This document shows positions 10,317 through 20,782 of a stretch of 64,000 bases of DNA, one piece after another (the first letter of the stretch is position 1; each line of letters begins with the position of its first letter). The stretch lies in the NCBI GenBank assembly GCA_947647595.1, contig CANSKZ010000002.1, forward strand, positions 166,489 through 230,488. Reading direction: 5' to 3'. Both the position numbers and the translations under genes were made by a program. The notes beneath the pieces are model-generated. The model made no database searches. It was not told where the DNA came from and saw only the letters and a list, made by a program, of their open reading frames with translations. The stretch comes from an uncultured Clostridium sp. GTDB lineage: Bacteria; Bacillota; Clostridia; TANB77; CAG-508.

Positions 10317-13300
10317 TTATAAAACATATTTTTTAATTGCAACAATTCCTGTACCAATAATGGTTAAAACTGTTGTTGTTAAAATAATATACATTGGTGC
10401 TCTACCTGTTGAGATTGTTAAGATAACTGGTGCGTCATCAATATCATCTTCGCCTTCTACTTTGTTGTCTGGTGTTGAATCGATATCATCAACATCATTG
10501 GCATCGTTGTAGTCTTCACTAATTTCTGCAACATTAATTTTGGTTCCTAAATTATTTTCACCATTAATCCATCTTAACGTTACTTCAACACTCGCTTTTT
10601 CACCTGGTTGTAATAATGTTTTTGCTAAAGCATCTGTTACAATTGTTCCTGCTGAATCTTCTTTCCAGTTTTGGTTGTCCGCTTCTACAAATTGTAAGCC
10701 TTCTGGAATATAATCTCTGATTTGTGTTGCATAACCTGGTATATTTCCTTCATTTGTAATGGTTATATTATACACAAATTTCACAATTGTGGAATTAAGT
10801 TTTTTTCTATTAATTTCTACTTTTAGCAATTCTCCTTCATTGGCAATAATTTCATTGGTAGCATTTCCTTCTGTTACAATTGCTTTTGTCAAATCTTTTT
10901 GAAGTGCTAAGTCGAAATATCCTACATGAATTTTCTCTTGGTCAATATCATCTTCGCCTTCTTTTTTATTGTCTGGAATGGAATCGATATCTTCAATTTC
11001 ATTTCCGTCTTTATCTGTATCTTTTGTAATTTCTGCTGTATTTGTAATTATACTATCAGAAGAAGTTGCATTTACTTTGAAAACAGCTTCTACATCTAAG
11101 TAAAATAAGTTTCCTTTTTCACTATCAAATGCTGTCAATAAAGCACTTTCTTGTCTTGCTTCTGCTTTTTCTTTTGATAAATAATCGGTTCTTATTTCTA
11201 CTGCTTTGCTTACATCTGTTGTCTCATTTCCATTGCTATCAATCATTTTCCAACCATATTTTTGATTGATTTGATTTTGTGGTTCAAAGATTAATCCGTT
11301 TGGAATATCATCACCAATTTCCGCTGCATATCCATCTACTTCACCTTCATTGTATACACGAATAGTATAGGTTACATTGTCTCCATTGTTTACTTCTAAT
11401 GGAGTTTCTGGATGTGCATAAGATATTTTTCCATCATTGTAACTAACAACTGGTACTCTGTCAGTAATTTTTTTATCGTTCAAACCTGTAATAAATTTTT
11501 GTAAGCTTAAATCAAATTTTTTCATGGTTAAAATTTCATAATCGTGGTCATCTTGATTTTCGTCATTTCCTGGATAGTTGTCTGGGTTTACAGTATCTGG
11601 AATGGAATCTCTATCTTCCACTTCATTTTTATTTTCATCTAAATCTTTTGTAACTTCTGCAATATTTTTTAAGTTGCTGTCTTCTAACACAATGCAAGTA
11701 ACTTCAATATCTTTATAATCAAGTTTATCAGAACCATCAAATGCGTTGATTAAAGTATTTGATTTACTTGAGCTCAATGCTGTTGATGTTAATTTTATAG
11801 GACCTTTAATAACTGTTATATCATTTAAATTTGTTTCTCCTGTAAAATCTTCTATTTTCAAATTCTTTAATTGACTTTCTGTTAATTTTACTGGTGTGTT
11901 TGCTAAATTTTCTGGAATCGCCCAATAATTATCGATATTGGCTTTATAGTTTACTAAGTATCCTAAGCCATCTGGTAAGTAATCTGCTACGCTTTCTGCA
12001 TAACCATTCATTTCCCCTTCGTTGTATACACGAATGGTATAAGTTACAATATCACCTGGTTTCACAACTACTGGCGTTTTTACTTGTTCATATTCTGCAT
12101 TGGTTAAACCATTTTTTAATGGATTTGTATTGACTTTTGGTTCTCTACTTTCACTTAAAGTTTGTCCATTTACTTTTGTGATAAATTTTTGTAAACTCAA
12201 GTCAAATGGTCTTCCTGCTACTTTTACTTTTTCGAAATCATCATCATCTTGTCTTCCTTCATAGAAATAATCTGAATTTGACAAATCAGCTGAATTTTTA
12301 TCATTTCCTTTATAATCTGGTTTGTTAATTGAATTGATAACTGTTTCAAATGAATTTGGTTCAGAATCAATATCCTCAATATTATCTGCTTTGATTTCTG
12401 CAATGTTTGTCAAAATTTCACCTGATGTTGCTGTGTTTTTTACTCTACATACAATTTGTACTGTGTCAATATCAATTTTATCATTTGCAAATGGTGCTAA
12501 AGATTTTGTTCTAGTCGTTGTTGCAACATTTCCATTTGCTTTCCAACCATATTGGTCATTGATTGTATTTCCTTCTACAAATTCTAAATTATCTGGTAAA
12601 TAATCTACGATTTCTGTTGCCGTTGCATTTACATTTCCTTCATTATATACTGTGATTTCATAAGTAACCATGTCTCCTGGTTTTACTTCTACTGCATCTT
12701 TGCGATGTTTGTATTCTATTTTTCCATCTGTTATTGTAATATTAGGTTTTCGATTATTTGAAACTTCTTTGCCATTTACTGCAACAATATATTTTCTTAA
12801 TGCTAAATCTGCATTTGGATTAATCGCAACTTCTACACTATCTGTTACCGTATCTCCTTCTTTTGTAAGCAATACTAATGGTTGATATTTAGCTTCTCCT
12901 GCTGTCCATACAGAAGCTTTCGTTCCGAATTTTGTATACGATACATTTAATTTTAATGTTTGAATTTTGTTTCCGTTTGTTGGTAAATAAATATAATAAT
13001 CGGTATCGAAAATTTCATTTAATTTTTTATTAATAATATTTCCATTTACATCTTTAATCGTATATGCTGATGAAAATAACTCGCTTGTTCCATTGGTTAA
13101 AGTAATATTATAATCACTTGCTGATAAATCAGAAGATGGGGCTGTTACTCTAAAAGGTCCTATTTTATAAGAATCTCCATCAATCGTATACGTTGCGTTT
13201 TTGTTTTCTAATGTTGGATACTTTGAAGAAGTGGTTGTAAATTCTTCGTTTTTATTTTCTAAAGCAGTATTGACAAAATATTGATATAATCTAGTAAGCC

Positions 13301-14075
13301 ATTCATATCTTGTCCCAGTCATACTATCTGTTTTTAACATGATGTCTGTCATGTCAATAACTGGTAATTTGTCTTTTTCAACTGGCACATTTTGAATCGT
13401 TTTTTTGTTTGGATTTGCAAAATACCAAATTGCCCATTGTTGAATCACTTCAATATCATCATCTGTAATAACTGCTTTAATGTCATCAATTGTTGTTTCG
13501 TCCTCATAAACAGAATTTAATACATCTGAAAATGCATTTTTAATAATTGCATCTTTTTGCGCTGCTCGTTGCTCTGCTGTCATTTGTTTTCTTAAATACA
13601 TGTTATCTAATAGCCAACACAATGAATTATAATTCTCATTGCTTAAATTAAGCGCTGATGCATTTTCTTCAAAAAAATCAGCTATCGTTCTTGTATATTC
13701 GATTGCACCATGAATTGTTGGGAAAGACTTTTCACCATTTAAGCAATAAAACGCATCTGAAAATAAGAAAGCATCATTTGATGGATTTTTATCATCTTCT
13801 CTTACAATTTTTAGAATTGGTGTGCCACTAACTTTTCCACCAAATGCATATTCATATTGTTGTGCATCATATTTGTCAGTTGCTTCATCTGATAAACTCT
13901 CACTTGATTCTTCCCCACCTTCGTGATATTCTGATGAAATCAACTTTACCGTATTTTTGTCATTCGGTATTTTGTTTGTCAAAGCTTCCGCTAATACAAT
14001 ACTTGTATGTGGCATAATGAGTGTTGCAATACATGCGGTAGCGGTTAGTACTTTTAAAATTTTCTCTTTAAACAT
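10317..14075 (-). CDS. Large surface protein with putative thioester domain and four DUF11-like repeats
   Basis: About 1252 residues from the preferred start MFKEKILK. An upstream in-frame ATG at 14111 would add 12. There is a signal peptide (to about residue 30) and a C-terminal membrane helix ending KKYVL. Residues 90-230 look like a thioester (TQXA) domain: a Cys in FYCLNGE (about C111) and a Gln in IQQWAIWY (about Q213). These are the pair that forms the internal Cys-Gln bond used by Gram-positive adhesins to attach covalently to host amines. Four repeats follow, each with a Y.I.VYNEG core, then an acidic EDIDS.PDN linker that may bind calcium. No LPxTG motif is present; ISTGRAP precedes the helix. 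A sortase is encoded at 39908-40663. The adhesin role is inferred. Confidence 0.75.
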   Translation of the reverse strand: MFKEKILKVLTATACIATLIMPHTSIVLAEALTNKIPNDKNTVKLISSEYHEGGEESSESLSDEATDKYDAQQYEYAFGGKVSGTPILKIVREDDKNPSNDAFLFSDAFYCLNGEKSFPTIHGAIEYTRTIADFFEENASALNLSNENYNSLCWLLDNMYLRKQMTAEQRAAQKDAIIKNAFSDVLNSVYEDETTIDDIKAVITDDDIEVIQQWAIWYFANPNKKTIQNVPVEKDKLPVIDMTDIMLKTDSMTGTRYEWLTRLYQYFVNTALENKNEEFTTTSSKYPTLENKNATYTIDGDSYKIGPFRVTAPSSDLSASDYNITLTNGTSELFSSAYTIKDVNGNIINKKLNEIFDTDYYIYLPTNGNKIQTLKLNVSYTKFGTKASVWTAGEAKYQPLVLLTKEGDTVTDSVEVAINPNADLALRKYIVAVNGKEVSNNRKPNITITDGKIEYKHRKDAVEVKPGDMVTYEITVYNEGNVNATATEIVDYLPDNLEFVEGNTINDQYGWKANGNVATTTRTKSLAPFANDKIDIDTVQIVCRVKNTATSGEILTNIAEIKADNIEDIDSEPNSFETVINSINKPDYKGNDKNSADLSNSDYFYEGRQDDDDFEKVKVAGRPFDLSLQKFITKVNGQTLSESREPKVNTNPLKNGLTNAEYEQVKTPVVVKPGDIVTYTIRVYNEGEMNGYAESVADYLPDGLGYLVNYKANIDNYWAIPENLANTPVKLTESQLKNLKIEDFTGETNLNDITVIKGPIKLTSTALSSSKSNTLINAFDGSDKLDYKDIEVTCIVLEDSNLKNIAEVTKDLDENKNEVEDRDSIPDTVNPDNYPGNDENQDDHDYEILTMKKFDLSLQKFITGLNDKKITDRVPVVSYNDGKISYAHPETPLEVNNGDNVTYTIRVYNEGEVDGYAAEIGDDIPNGLIFEPQNQINQKYGWKMIDSNGNETTDVSKAVEIRTDYLSKEKAEARQESALLTAFDSEKGNLFYLDVEAVFKVNATSSDSIITNTAEITKDTDKDGNEIEDIDSIPDNKKEGEDDIDQEKIHVGYFDLALQKDLTKAIVTEGNATNEIIANEGELLKVEINRKKLNSTIVKFVYNITITNEGNIPGYATQIRDYIPEGLQFVEADNQNWKEDSAGTIVTDALAKTLLQPGEKASVEVTLRWINGENNLGTKINVAEISEDYNDANDVDDIDSTPDNKVEGEDDIDDAPVILTISTGRAPMYIILTTTVLTIIGTGIVAIKKYVL

Positions 14076-14240
14076 ATTTTTTACCATCCTTTTTATAAAA
14101 ATATTTATCATTTTATCATTATGTAAATATAAACATTTTTAAAATTATACATTTCTATTATAAACTATTTTGTCAAAAAAATCAATAGTAATCTACGAAT
14201 TTTTGTTACTTTTTGGCATTTTCTGTCAAATGTTTATTTT

Positions 14241-15986
14241 TTAGCCCAAACTCTCATAATAAGCATTATACAACTTAGAATAATAACCTCCTGTTTTTAC
14301 CAAAGCCTCATGATTTCCTTCCTCTACAATTTCTCCATCGCTTAATACAATAATTTTATCTACATTGACAATTGTTGACAAGCGATGTGCTATAAAAATA
14401 GAAGTTTTGTTAGCCGATAATCGGTCAATTGATTTCTGAATTAAACTTTCTGTATAAGTATCAATATTAGCAGTCGCTTCATCTAAAATAAAGATATTTG
14501 GATTATTGGCAAATACACGAGCAAAAGCAATTAGCTGTTTTTGTCCTTCTGAATAAGAATTGCCTCTTTCATTGGCAATCTGTTCCATTCCTTCTGGCAA
14601 TGAGCTTACAAATTCATCGGCTGAAGCAAGTTCAATGGCTTCTCGTACGTCTTTATCATCTAAATGTTTATAAAGTTTTATATTATCTTTTATACTTTTT
14701 GCAAATATGAATGGGTCTTGCAAAATAATTCCGATGTTGCTTCTTAAACTCCTTAAATTAATCTCTCGAATATTAATCCCATCTAATAAAATTTCACCTT
14801 TTTGAATATCATAAAATCGATTGATTAAATTCGTAATTGTCGTTTTTCCTGAACCTGTTTTTCCAACTAACGCAATGCTTTCACCTGGATTGATTGTAAA
14901 GCTAACATCTTTTAAAATCCAATTTTCTCCCTTATCATAAGAAAACCACACATTTTTAAATTCAATTTTTCCTTTTACTTCTTTTAGTTCAATTCCTGTT
15001 TCAAAATCTTCTAAATATTGTTTTTGGTCTAAAATATCATATATCTTATCAATTGAAACAAAAGCTTCTTGTACGGTTTCAATATTTTCAATAATTCTCG
15101 TAATTGGTTCAAATAGCTGTTTTATATAAGAAATAAATGCATAAATAAATCCAACTTCCAACCCAATTCCCCAAATATGATTCGTACAAGCCACCACAAT
15201 AATTGCAATTCCTATATTTTCCAAAACCGTCATCAAAGCTGGCAATAAACCTTCTATTAAACCTGTTTTTACTCTTGCTCTAAAAAAGTCTTTTGTATAA
15301 GTTTCACATTCTTTTTGCTTTTCTCTTTGAATATTAAATACTTTAATAATCTTTGCTCCATAAATGGATTCGGCTAAAAATGTATTTAGATTTGTTCTTA
15401 TTACTTTTGCAATATCGTATTGTTTATGTAATATTGTTGTCAAAGTAGTCGAAAATAAAATAATAAATGGAACCACGATGAAACATAACATTCCTAATTT
15501 CCAATTAAAATACAACATCACTCCTGCTATCGCAAAAATCAAGATAATATCTTTTACAATCGTAGCAATAATATCTTTAAATAAAGAAGAAATATCCTCC
15601 ACATCATTCGTAATTCTAACAAACAATTTTCCCGCTGAAGTTCTATCATGAAAAGTGATATTTGTATTTTGCGTAAATTTAAACAATCGATTTCTTAAAC
15701 TATAAATTACTTCTTCTCCCATCATGTTCACTGTTGTCGTGGCAATAAAATCAATTATATTCCCCAAAAGTACAATGCCTATATAAATTGCTCCAATCAT
15801 CGCAACTGTAATACTGCCTTTTTGAAAAATTCCTTTGCCAATATATTCATCAATTGCAATTTCAATTAAATATGGTTTAATAATTTCCCCTATTCCAATT
15901 AGCAAAGATAGCATCGAAGTAATCAGAATTGTTTTTTTATGTGGTCTTGCTAATTCCAAGACTCTAGCCAATGTTTTATTTTTCAT
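14241..15986 (-). CDS. ABC exporter half-transporter (catalytically complete partner)
   Basis: 581 residues: six-helix ABC exporter membrane domain (1-320) and nucleotide-binding domain (340-581). It has Walker A GKTGSGKTT, Q-loop ILQDPFIF, signature YSEGQKQL, Walker B IFILDEATANID and switch IAHR. The signature departs from LSGGQ, while the catalytic Glu is present. It lies 10 bp after the partner half-transporter at 15997-17740. Together they form a heterodimeric exporter of the YheH/YheI (BmrCD) or LmrCD type. The substrate could be a drug, lipid or peptide and cannot be told from sequence. Confidence 0.88.
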   Translation of the reverse strand: MKNKTLARVLELARPHKKTILITSMLSLLIGIGEIIKPYLIEIAIDEYIGKGIFQKGSITVAMIGAIYIGIVLLGNIIDFIATTTVNMMGEEVIYSLRNRLFKFTQNTNITFHDRTSAGKLFVRITNDVEDISSLFKDIIATIVKDIILIFAIAGVMLYFNWKLGMLCFIVVPFIILFSTTLTTILHKQYDIAKVIRTNLNTFLAESIYGAKIIKVFNIQREKQKECETYTKDFFRARVKTGLIEGLLPALMTVLENIGIAIIVVACTNHIWGIGLEVGFIYAFISYIKQLFEPITRIIENIETVQEAFVSIDKIYDILDQKQYLEDFETGIELKEVKGKIEFKNVWFSYDKGENWILKDVSFTINPGESIALVGKTGSGKTTITNLINRFYDIQKGEILLDGINIREINLRSLRSNIGIILQDPFIFAKSIKDNIKLYKHLDDKDVREAIELASADEFVSSLPEGMEQIANERGNSYSEGQKQLIAFARVFANNPNIFILDEATANIDTYTESLIQKSIDRLSANKTSIFIAHRLSTIVNVDKIIVLSDGEIVEEGNHEALVKTGGYYSKLYNAYYESLG

Positions 15987-15996
15987 TCTTATTCTC

Positions 15997-17740
15997 CTAA
16001 TCTAAAAATGTTTCTTCTTTTGAAGATTGTTGCTGATACAATTTACTATATAAGCCACGTCTATTAATTAAAGTATCATGAACACCTGCTTCTATAATAT
16101 TTCCTTCATCTAATACAATAATTTTATCGGCATCTTTAATATCTGAAATTCTGTTAGATATAATAATACAGGTTTTTCCTTGTGTCATATCTTTGATATT
16201 CTTTAACAATTTTTCTTCTGTTCGATTATCCAATGCACAAAACGTATCATCAAAAATAACAATATTACTTTTCTGCAAAAATGCTCTTGAAATAACCACT
16301 CTTTGTTTTTGTCCACCTGACAAATCCACACCACGTTCACCAATCATGGTGTAAATTCCGTCATTCATTTTATGAATTTCGTCACTAATCATGGCATTTT
16401 TTGTACTTTCTAAAATTTCTTTATCTTCATAATCATCTCTAAATAAACTAATATTATCTTTCAAGGTAGTCGAAAACAAAAATGAATCTTGTGTTATGTA
16501 ACAAATACTTTTTCTTAAAACAGCCAGTGGAATATCATTAATATCCACTCCACCAATGCTAATTTTTCCATCTGCTACAGGATACAATTTTAGCAATAAA
16601 TTCATCAAAGTCGTTTTTCCACTTCCAATTGTTCCAATAATTCCTAACGTTTCTCCCTCTTTAATTTCAAGATTAATATGATTTAGTGCGACTTCAATAT
16701 TTTGCGTATAATTATAAGTTAAATCTCGAATCACAATATCACCAGAAATCATATCCTCTACTTTATTGTCTTTATTCACTATCTTTTCTCTTTCTAAATG
16801 GAATATTTTATCCAATCTATGATACGAAATTTGTGCTCTCTTAAATCTTGATATAATTCCTGGAATCCATGAAACTGGTCCAACAAATAATCCAATATAA
16901 CCATTAAATGCAATAAATTCACCTGTGGTAATTGTTCCATCCAATACTAAATTCGAACCATAAATCAAAGAAATTCCATAACACAATCCAAAGCAGATAT
17001 TGACACAAGTTGATAACAAAGTTGAATGAACATCCACGCTATTATTAGCCTGTTTCAACATTTTATTTCTTCGAATAAATTCCTTAAGCTGGCTCATTTC
17101 TCCCGCATATGCTTTGGTTGTTTTTATACTATCTGTACTCTCTTGTACAAATTCAGACATCTCTGTATAATATTTCTGCGATTTTTTAAAACTTTTCTCC
17201 ACATATTTTTTAATGATAACAACTAAAAAACTCGTCACAATAATCGGACACATCGTAACCAAAGTTAATCTCATATTAACGCCTGCTATCATCTGATAGG
17301 TTACCATCGCAAAAATAATAATAATTCTTGAACCGTAGCGAAACTGCACGATATAAAAATACTCTTATTTCTCCGATATCTTTTGTAAAATAAGACATCA
17401 ATTCACCATTTTTAATATTCTGCAAATTCGCCATTTTAATTTTCATAAATTGGTCAAACAATTTATTTTTAATATCTCTCTCAAATCCACGTGCAATAAT
17501 GCCCACTGTATATCGCCAAGGAATTCTAACCAATAAAAGCCCTACCGCTGTTACAATCAGCCAAATTACTTGTTTGATAATCAAATTTTTATTTTCTTCT
17601 ATTTGATATAATAAATCCACCATACGTCCAACGATTTGAGGCGGAATGGTAAGTAAATACATATTTATCGCAATAAAAGTCAACGTAATGACAAATTGCA
17701 TTTTATATTTCTTTAGTATTTTTATCATTATATTTTTCAT
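15997..17740 (-). CDS. ABC exporter half-transporter with degenerate Walker B, with +1 shift at CGG
   Basis: The upstream segment (17740-17336) encodes the first 135 residues with two membrane helices. In the zero frame it stops about 20 codons after CGG at 17335-17333. Skipping C17335 joins it to the frame ending at 15997, giving 580 residues, almost the same as the partner (581). The nucleotide-binding domain has GTIGSGKTT, ITQDSFLF, a canonical LSGGQ and a Walker B NIVIFDDTF, where the catalytic Glu is Asp. That is the expected asymmetry of heterodimeric exporters, in which one site is degenerate. The first gene of the pair, starting at 17740 after AGGAGAG. Read conventionally it would look like a broken gene. 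Confidence 0.82.
17333..17335 (-). other. CGG +1 frameshift site in the ABC exporter gene
   Basis: Coding strand reads TCG CTA CGG TTC AAG. Dropping C gives CTA GGT TCA AGA ATT, continuing the membrane domain. The only in-phase CGG in this 580-codon gene. Confidence 0.75.
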
Positions 17741-17842
17741 TTGTTACTCTCCTATCCATTCTTACTTTTCTATTATATCTATATTTCTTTCCTATTGCAA
17801 CATTGTTACACAAATGTTATATTTCTTTTTGGTAACACAAAA

Positions 17843-18196
17843 CTACCACAGAGCATTTTTAATCTGTTTTATTGAAAACCAATCTTTTTTTCTATATACT
17901 TCAATCACATCAAATCGAATAAACTCACTTTCCAATCGATACTTGCTAATATACACCATTGCTGCTTTCTTAATATGCTTTTTCTTATATTTATCAACCG
18001 CTTCACGCGCCTCTCCATATTGTTTCGAACCCCTCGTTTTTACTTCTATAAAAACAATTTCCTCTTTATCTTTTGCAATAATATCAATCTCTCCTTGACT
18101 ACATTTAAAATTTTTTCGAATTATAGTATAATCCATTTTTTCCAAAAATTTCGATGCCACTTGTTCGCCTTTTTTTCCTAATTCAGTATGTGTCAT
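17843..18196 (-). CDS. yraN: YraN family (UPF0102) nuclease-like protein
   Basis: 117 residues with the restriction-endonuclease-like core of UPF0102. GKKGEQVASKFL, CSQGEIDIIAKD and IVFIEVKTRGS show the E...D...ExK pattern of a PD-(D/E)xK fold. The biological role is unsettled; it usually sits beside dprA and rnhB. It overlaps the dprA stop by four bases (ATGA), so it is translationally coupled in the comM-dprA-yraN operon. Full length for the family. Confidence 0.88.
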   Translation of the reverse strand: MTHTELGKKGEQVASKFLEKMDYTIIRKNFKCSQGEIDIIAKDKEEIVFIEVKTRGSKQYGEAREAVDKYKKKHIKKAAMVYISKYRLESEFIRFDVIEVYRKKDWFSIKQIKNALW

Positions 18197-19080
18197 TTTA
18201 CTTCCTTTCGATATCCAATTCCCATTTCTTGTGTTATCATTCCTTCTAATTCCATATTCATTAACAAATTTAACGTTTCTCTCAAATTCTTTCCCTTTGT
18301 TTGTTGTACAATTTCCTCTGCCGATAACGTTTGGTTTTCTAAAATTTCCATAATTTCTTTATACTCCTCTTTTACATCCCATAAAGCAATCTGTTTTTGC
18401 TGTTTTGTTTTCCCCACTTTTTTCATAAATTGTGGAAAACTTGACAAAACATCTTCTATATTAGTCACTAATTTTGCTCCTTCTTGAATCATTTTATTAA
18501 CGCCTACACCATACGAATTATCCAATCTTCCTGGCAATGCCATAACAACTTTTCCTTGACTATAAGCTAGCTTTGCCGTAACACTTGTCCCACTTCGATA
18601 AGCCGCCTCAATAATTAAAACGCCTTCTGACAGTCCACTTACAATTCGATTTCTTTCCAAAAACCTCTCACTTTTTACTGTAATTTGAGGTGCATATTCT
18701 GTTATCACCAATCCACCCTTTTCAATTATTTTCTCAAATAATCCCAGATTCTCTTTCGGAAAAATATGTTCAAAACCACCACCCAAAACAGCAATAGTTT
18801 CTCCTCCATATTCTAGCACCGTTTTATGAGCAACTGTATCTGTCCCACTTGCCATTCCACTTACAACAGGAATTCCGTTTTCTACCATTTTTTTGGCAAA
18901 ATATTCACAATTTTTCGTTCCATATTCTGTAATATGACGCGTTCCAACAATTGCTAAACTGGCTTTATTTAGTAAAGCAACATTTCCAATTGCATACAAT
19001 TTTGCTGGTGGATTTTTTATTTTTCTTAACTTCTCTGGAAATTTTTCATCATTAATACTAATTTCTTGTATTTCTCTCAT
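18193..19080 (-). CDS. dprA: DNA processing protein DprA (Smf)
   Basis: 295 residues. It carries the Rossmann-like DprA core: AIVGTRHITEYG, VVSGMASGTDTVAH, IAVLGGGFEHIFP and ITEYAP. The C-terminal DML1-like winged helix is at about 230-290. DprA loads RecA on incoming single-stranded DNA in transformation. The protein is shorter than many homologues because the N-terminal SAM-like domain is minimal. The ATG overlaps the comM stop (ATGA). Other competence genes were not seen in the window. Confidence 0.9.
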   Translation of the reverse strand: MREIQEISINDEKFPEKLRKIKNPPAKLYAIGNVALLNKASLAIVGTRHITEYGTKNCEYFAKKMVENGIPVVSGMASGTDTVAHKTVLEYGGETIAVLGGGFEHIFPKENLGLFEKIIEKGGLVITEYAPQITVKSERFLERNRIVSGLSEGVLIIEAAYRSGTSVTAKLAYSQGKVVMALPGRLDNSYGVGVNKMIQEGAKLVTNIEDVLSSFPQFMKKVGKTKQQKQIALWDVKEEYKEIMEILENQTLSAEEIVQQTKGKNLRETLNLLMNMELEGMITQEMGIGYRKEVK

Positions 19081-20597
19081 ATTCTATCCAAACTCCTATA
19101 TTGAATTGCTTCCATTAAGTGCATTTTTTCAATCTTTTCACAATTATCCAAATCAGCAATTGTTCTAGCTACTTTTAAAATTTTTGAATACGCACGTGCA
19201 CTTAAATTTAATTTCTCAAAAAACTGGCTTAAAAGAAGATTTGATTCTTTATCTAAAGCACAATATTTTTCCATTAATTTAGGTGTCAATTCTGCATTTG
19301 AAAAAATTTCCGAATCCTTATATCGTTCAATTTGAATATTTCTAGCCTGATTAATTCTTTTTCGAATTGTTTCCGAAGTCTCATTATTTCTCATTTCCAA
19401 CTTTTTATAATCCACACTTGGTACCTGAATATGAATATCAAATCGATCTAGCAAGGGACCACTAAGCTTTGCTCTATAATTTTCCCTTTGTTTTTGCGTA
19501 CAACTACATTTCTTTTCTTTACTTCCCAAATATCCACAAGGACACGGATTCATACTTGCCACCAACATAAAATTACATGGATATGTCAAACTCGCTCCAA
19601 CTCTACTAATCGTAACCATTCTATCCTCCAATGGTCCACGCAAAACTTCTAATGTATTTCGATGAAATTCCAGTAATTCATCCAAAAACAAAACACCATA
19701 ATGTGACAAACTAATTTCTCCTGGTTTTGGAATCTTCCCTCCGCCAATCAATCCATTCGCTGATATCGTATGATGTGGACTGCGAAATGGTCTTTCTGTC
19801 ACCAATGTATTTTCACCTAATTTTCCTGCAATACTATGTATCTTCGTAATTTCTAATGATTCTTCAAATGTCAAATCTGGTAAAATTGTAGGCAACCTAG
19901 TTGCCATCATCGTTTTTCCTGAACCTGGACTTCCAATCATAATGCAATTATGACCTCCTGCTGCTGCAATTTCCAATGCTCTTTTAATCGTTTCTTGTCC
20001 TTTTACTTCTGAAAAGTCTAATTTCTGACTATTATTATTTTTCAAAATTTCTTCTAAATCAACTTTTTCACCTTTTATCGCAATCTCTTCATTCAAATAC
20101 TGAATTACTTCCTTTAAATTTGACACGCCAATTACTTCAATTTCACTTACAATTGCTGCTTCTTTTGCATTTTCTTTGGGAACAATCACTCTTTTCACTC
20201 CATATTTTAGTGATTCAATACAAATTGGTAAAATTCCATTAATTTTATTAATTCTTCCATTTAAAGAGATTTCTCCAACAATTATGGTATTCTCCAAATT
20301 ACTTTCTGTAATAACATCCATTGAACGCAAAATCCCAACTGCAATTGCCAAGTCTAGCATCGAACCTTCCTTTTTTAAATTTGCTGGCGATAAATTAATA
20401 ATATATTTTCGGCTAAGCACCTCATATCCGCAATTTTTAATAGCTGTTCTTACTCTTTCCTTTGACTCACGAATCGAAGCATCTGGCAAACCAACAACCT
20501 CCCAAGTTGGCATTCCGGCAGAAATGTCCACTTCAACATTAATGAGTACGCCATCTAAACCTTGTAATGACATACTTTTTACAATCGATAATGACAA
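19077..20597 (-). CDS. comM: ComM/YifB family Mg-chelatase-like AAA+ ATPase
   Basis: 506 residues, full length. N-terminal Lon-protease-like domain (1-180), then an AAA+ domain with Walker A GSPGSGKTMM, Walker B LFLDELLEF, sensor MVASMNPCPCGY and LLDRFDIHI. Cysteines in CSCTQKQRENYRA form the usual zinc-like cluster. ComM is a helicase that helps branch migration during transformation in other species. The start is TTG at 20597, after AAAGGAGAGATAA. First gene of the comM-dprA-yraN operon, divergent from the gene at 20783. Confidence 0.92.
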   Translation of the reverse strand: MSLSIVKSMSLQGLDGVLINVEVDISAGMPTWEVVGLPDASIRESKERVRTAIKNCGYEVLSRKYIINLSPANLKKEGSMLDLAIAVGILRSMDVITESNLENTIIVGEISLNGRINKINGILPICIESLKYGVKRVIVPKENAKEAAIVSEIEVIGVSNLKEVIQYLNEEIAIKGEKVDLEEILKNNNSQKLDFSEVKGQETIKRALEIAAAGGHNCIMIGSPGSGKTMMATRLPTILPDLTFEESLEITKIHSIAGKLGENTLVTERPFRSPHHTISANGLIGGGKIPKPGEISLSHYGVLFLDELLEFHRNTLEVLRGPLEDRMVTISRVGASLTYPCNFMLVASMNPCPCGYLGSKEKKCSCTQKQRENYRAKLSGPLLDRFDIHIQVPSVDYKKLEMRNNETSETIRKRINQARNIQIERYKDSEIFSNAELTPKLMEKYCALDKESNLLLSQFFEKLNLSARAYSKILKVARTIADLDNCEKIEKMHLMEAIQYRSLDRI

Positions 20598-20782
20598 ATT
20601 ATCTCTCCTTTCTTATTAAATTAGTTTTTGTGATTTTTTTATTTCGAATTGAAATAAGAATAAATATTTTGTATTATACTACTATCATCTACAATTGTCA
20701 ATAACTTTTTTTATAATTTTCTTGAAATTTTCCTACAAATATAATATAGTATGATTATAAAATAAAAAACGAGGTATCAATC

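Noticed and set aside
15997..17349. Truncated ABC transporter starting at GTG 17349
   Set aside because: The start has no RBS and the missing N-terminus is directly upstream in the other frame, joined at CGG.
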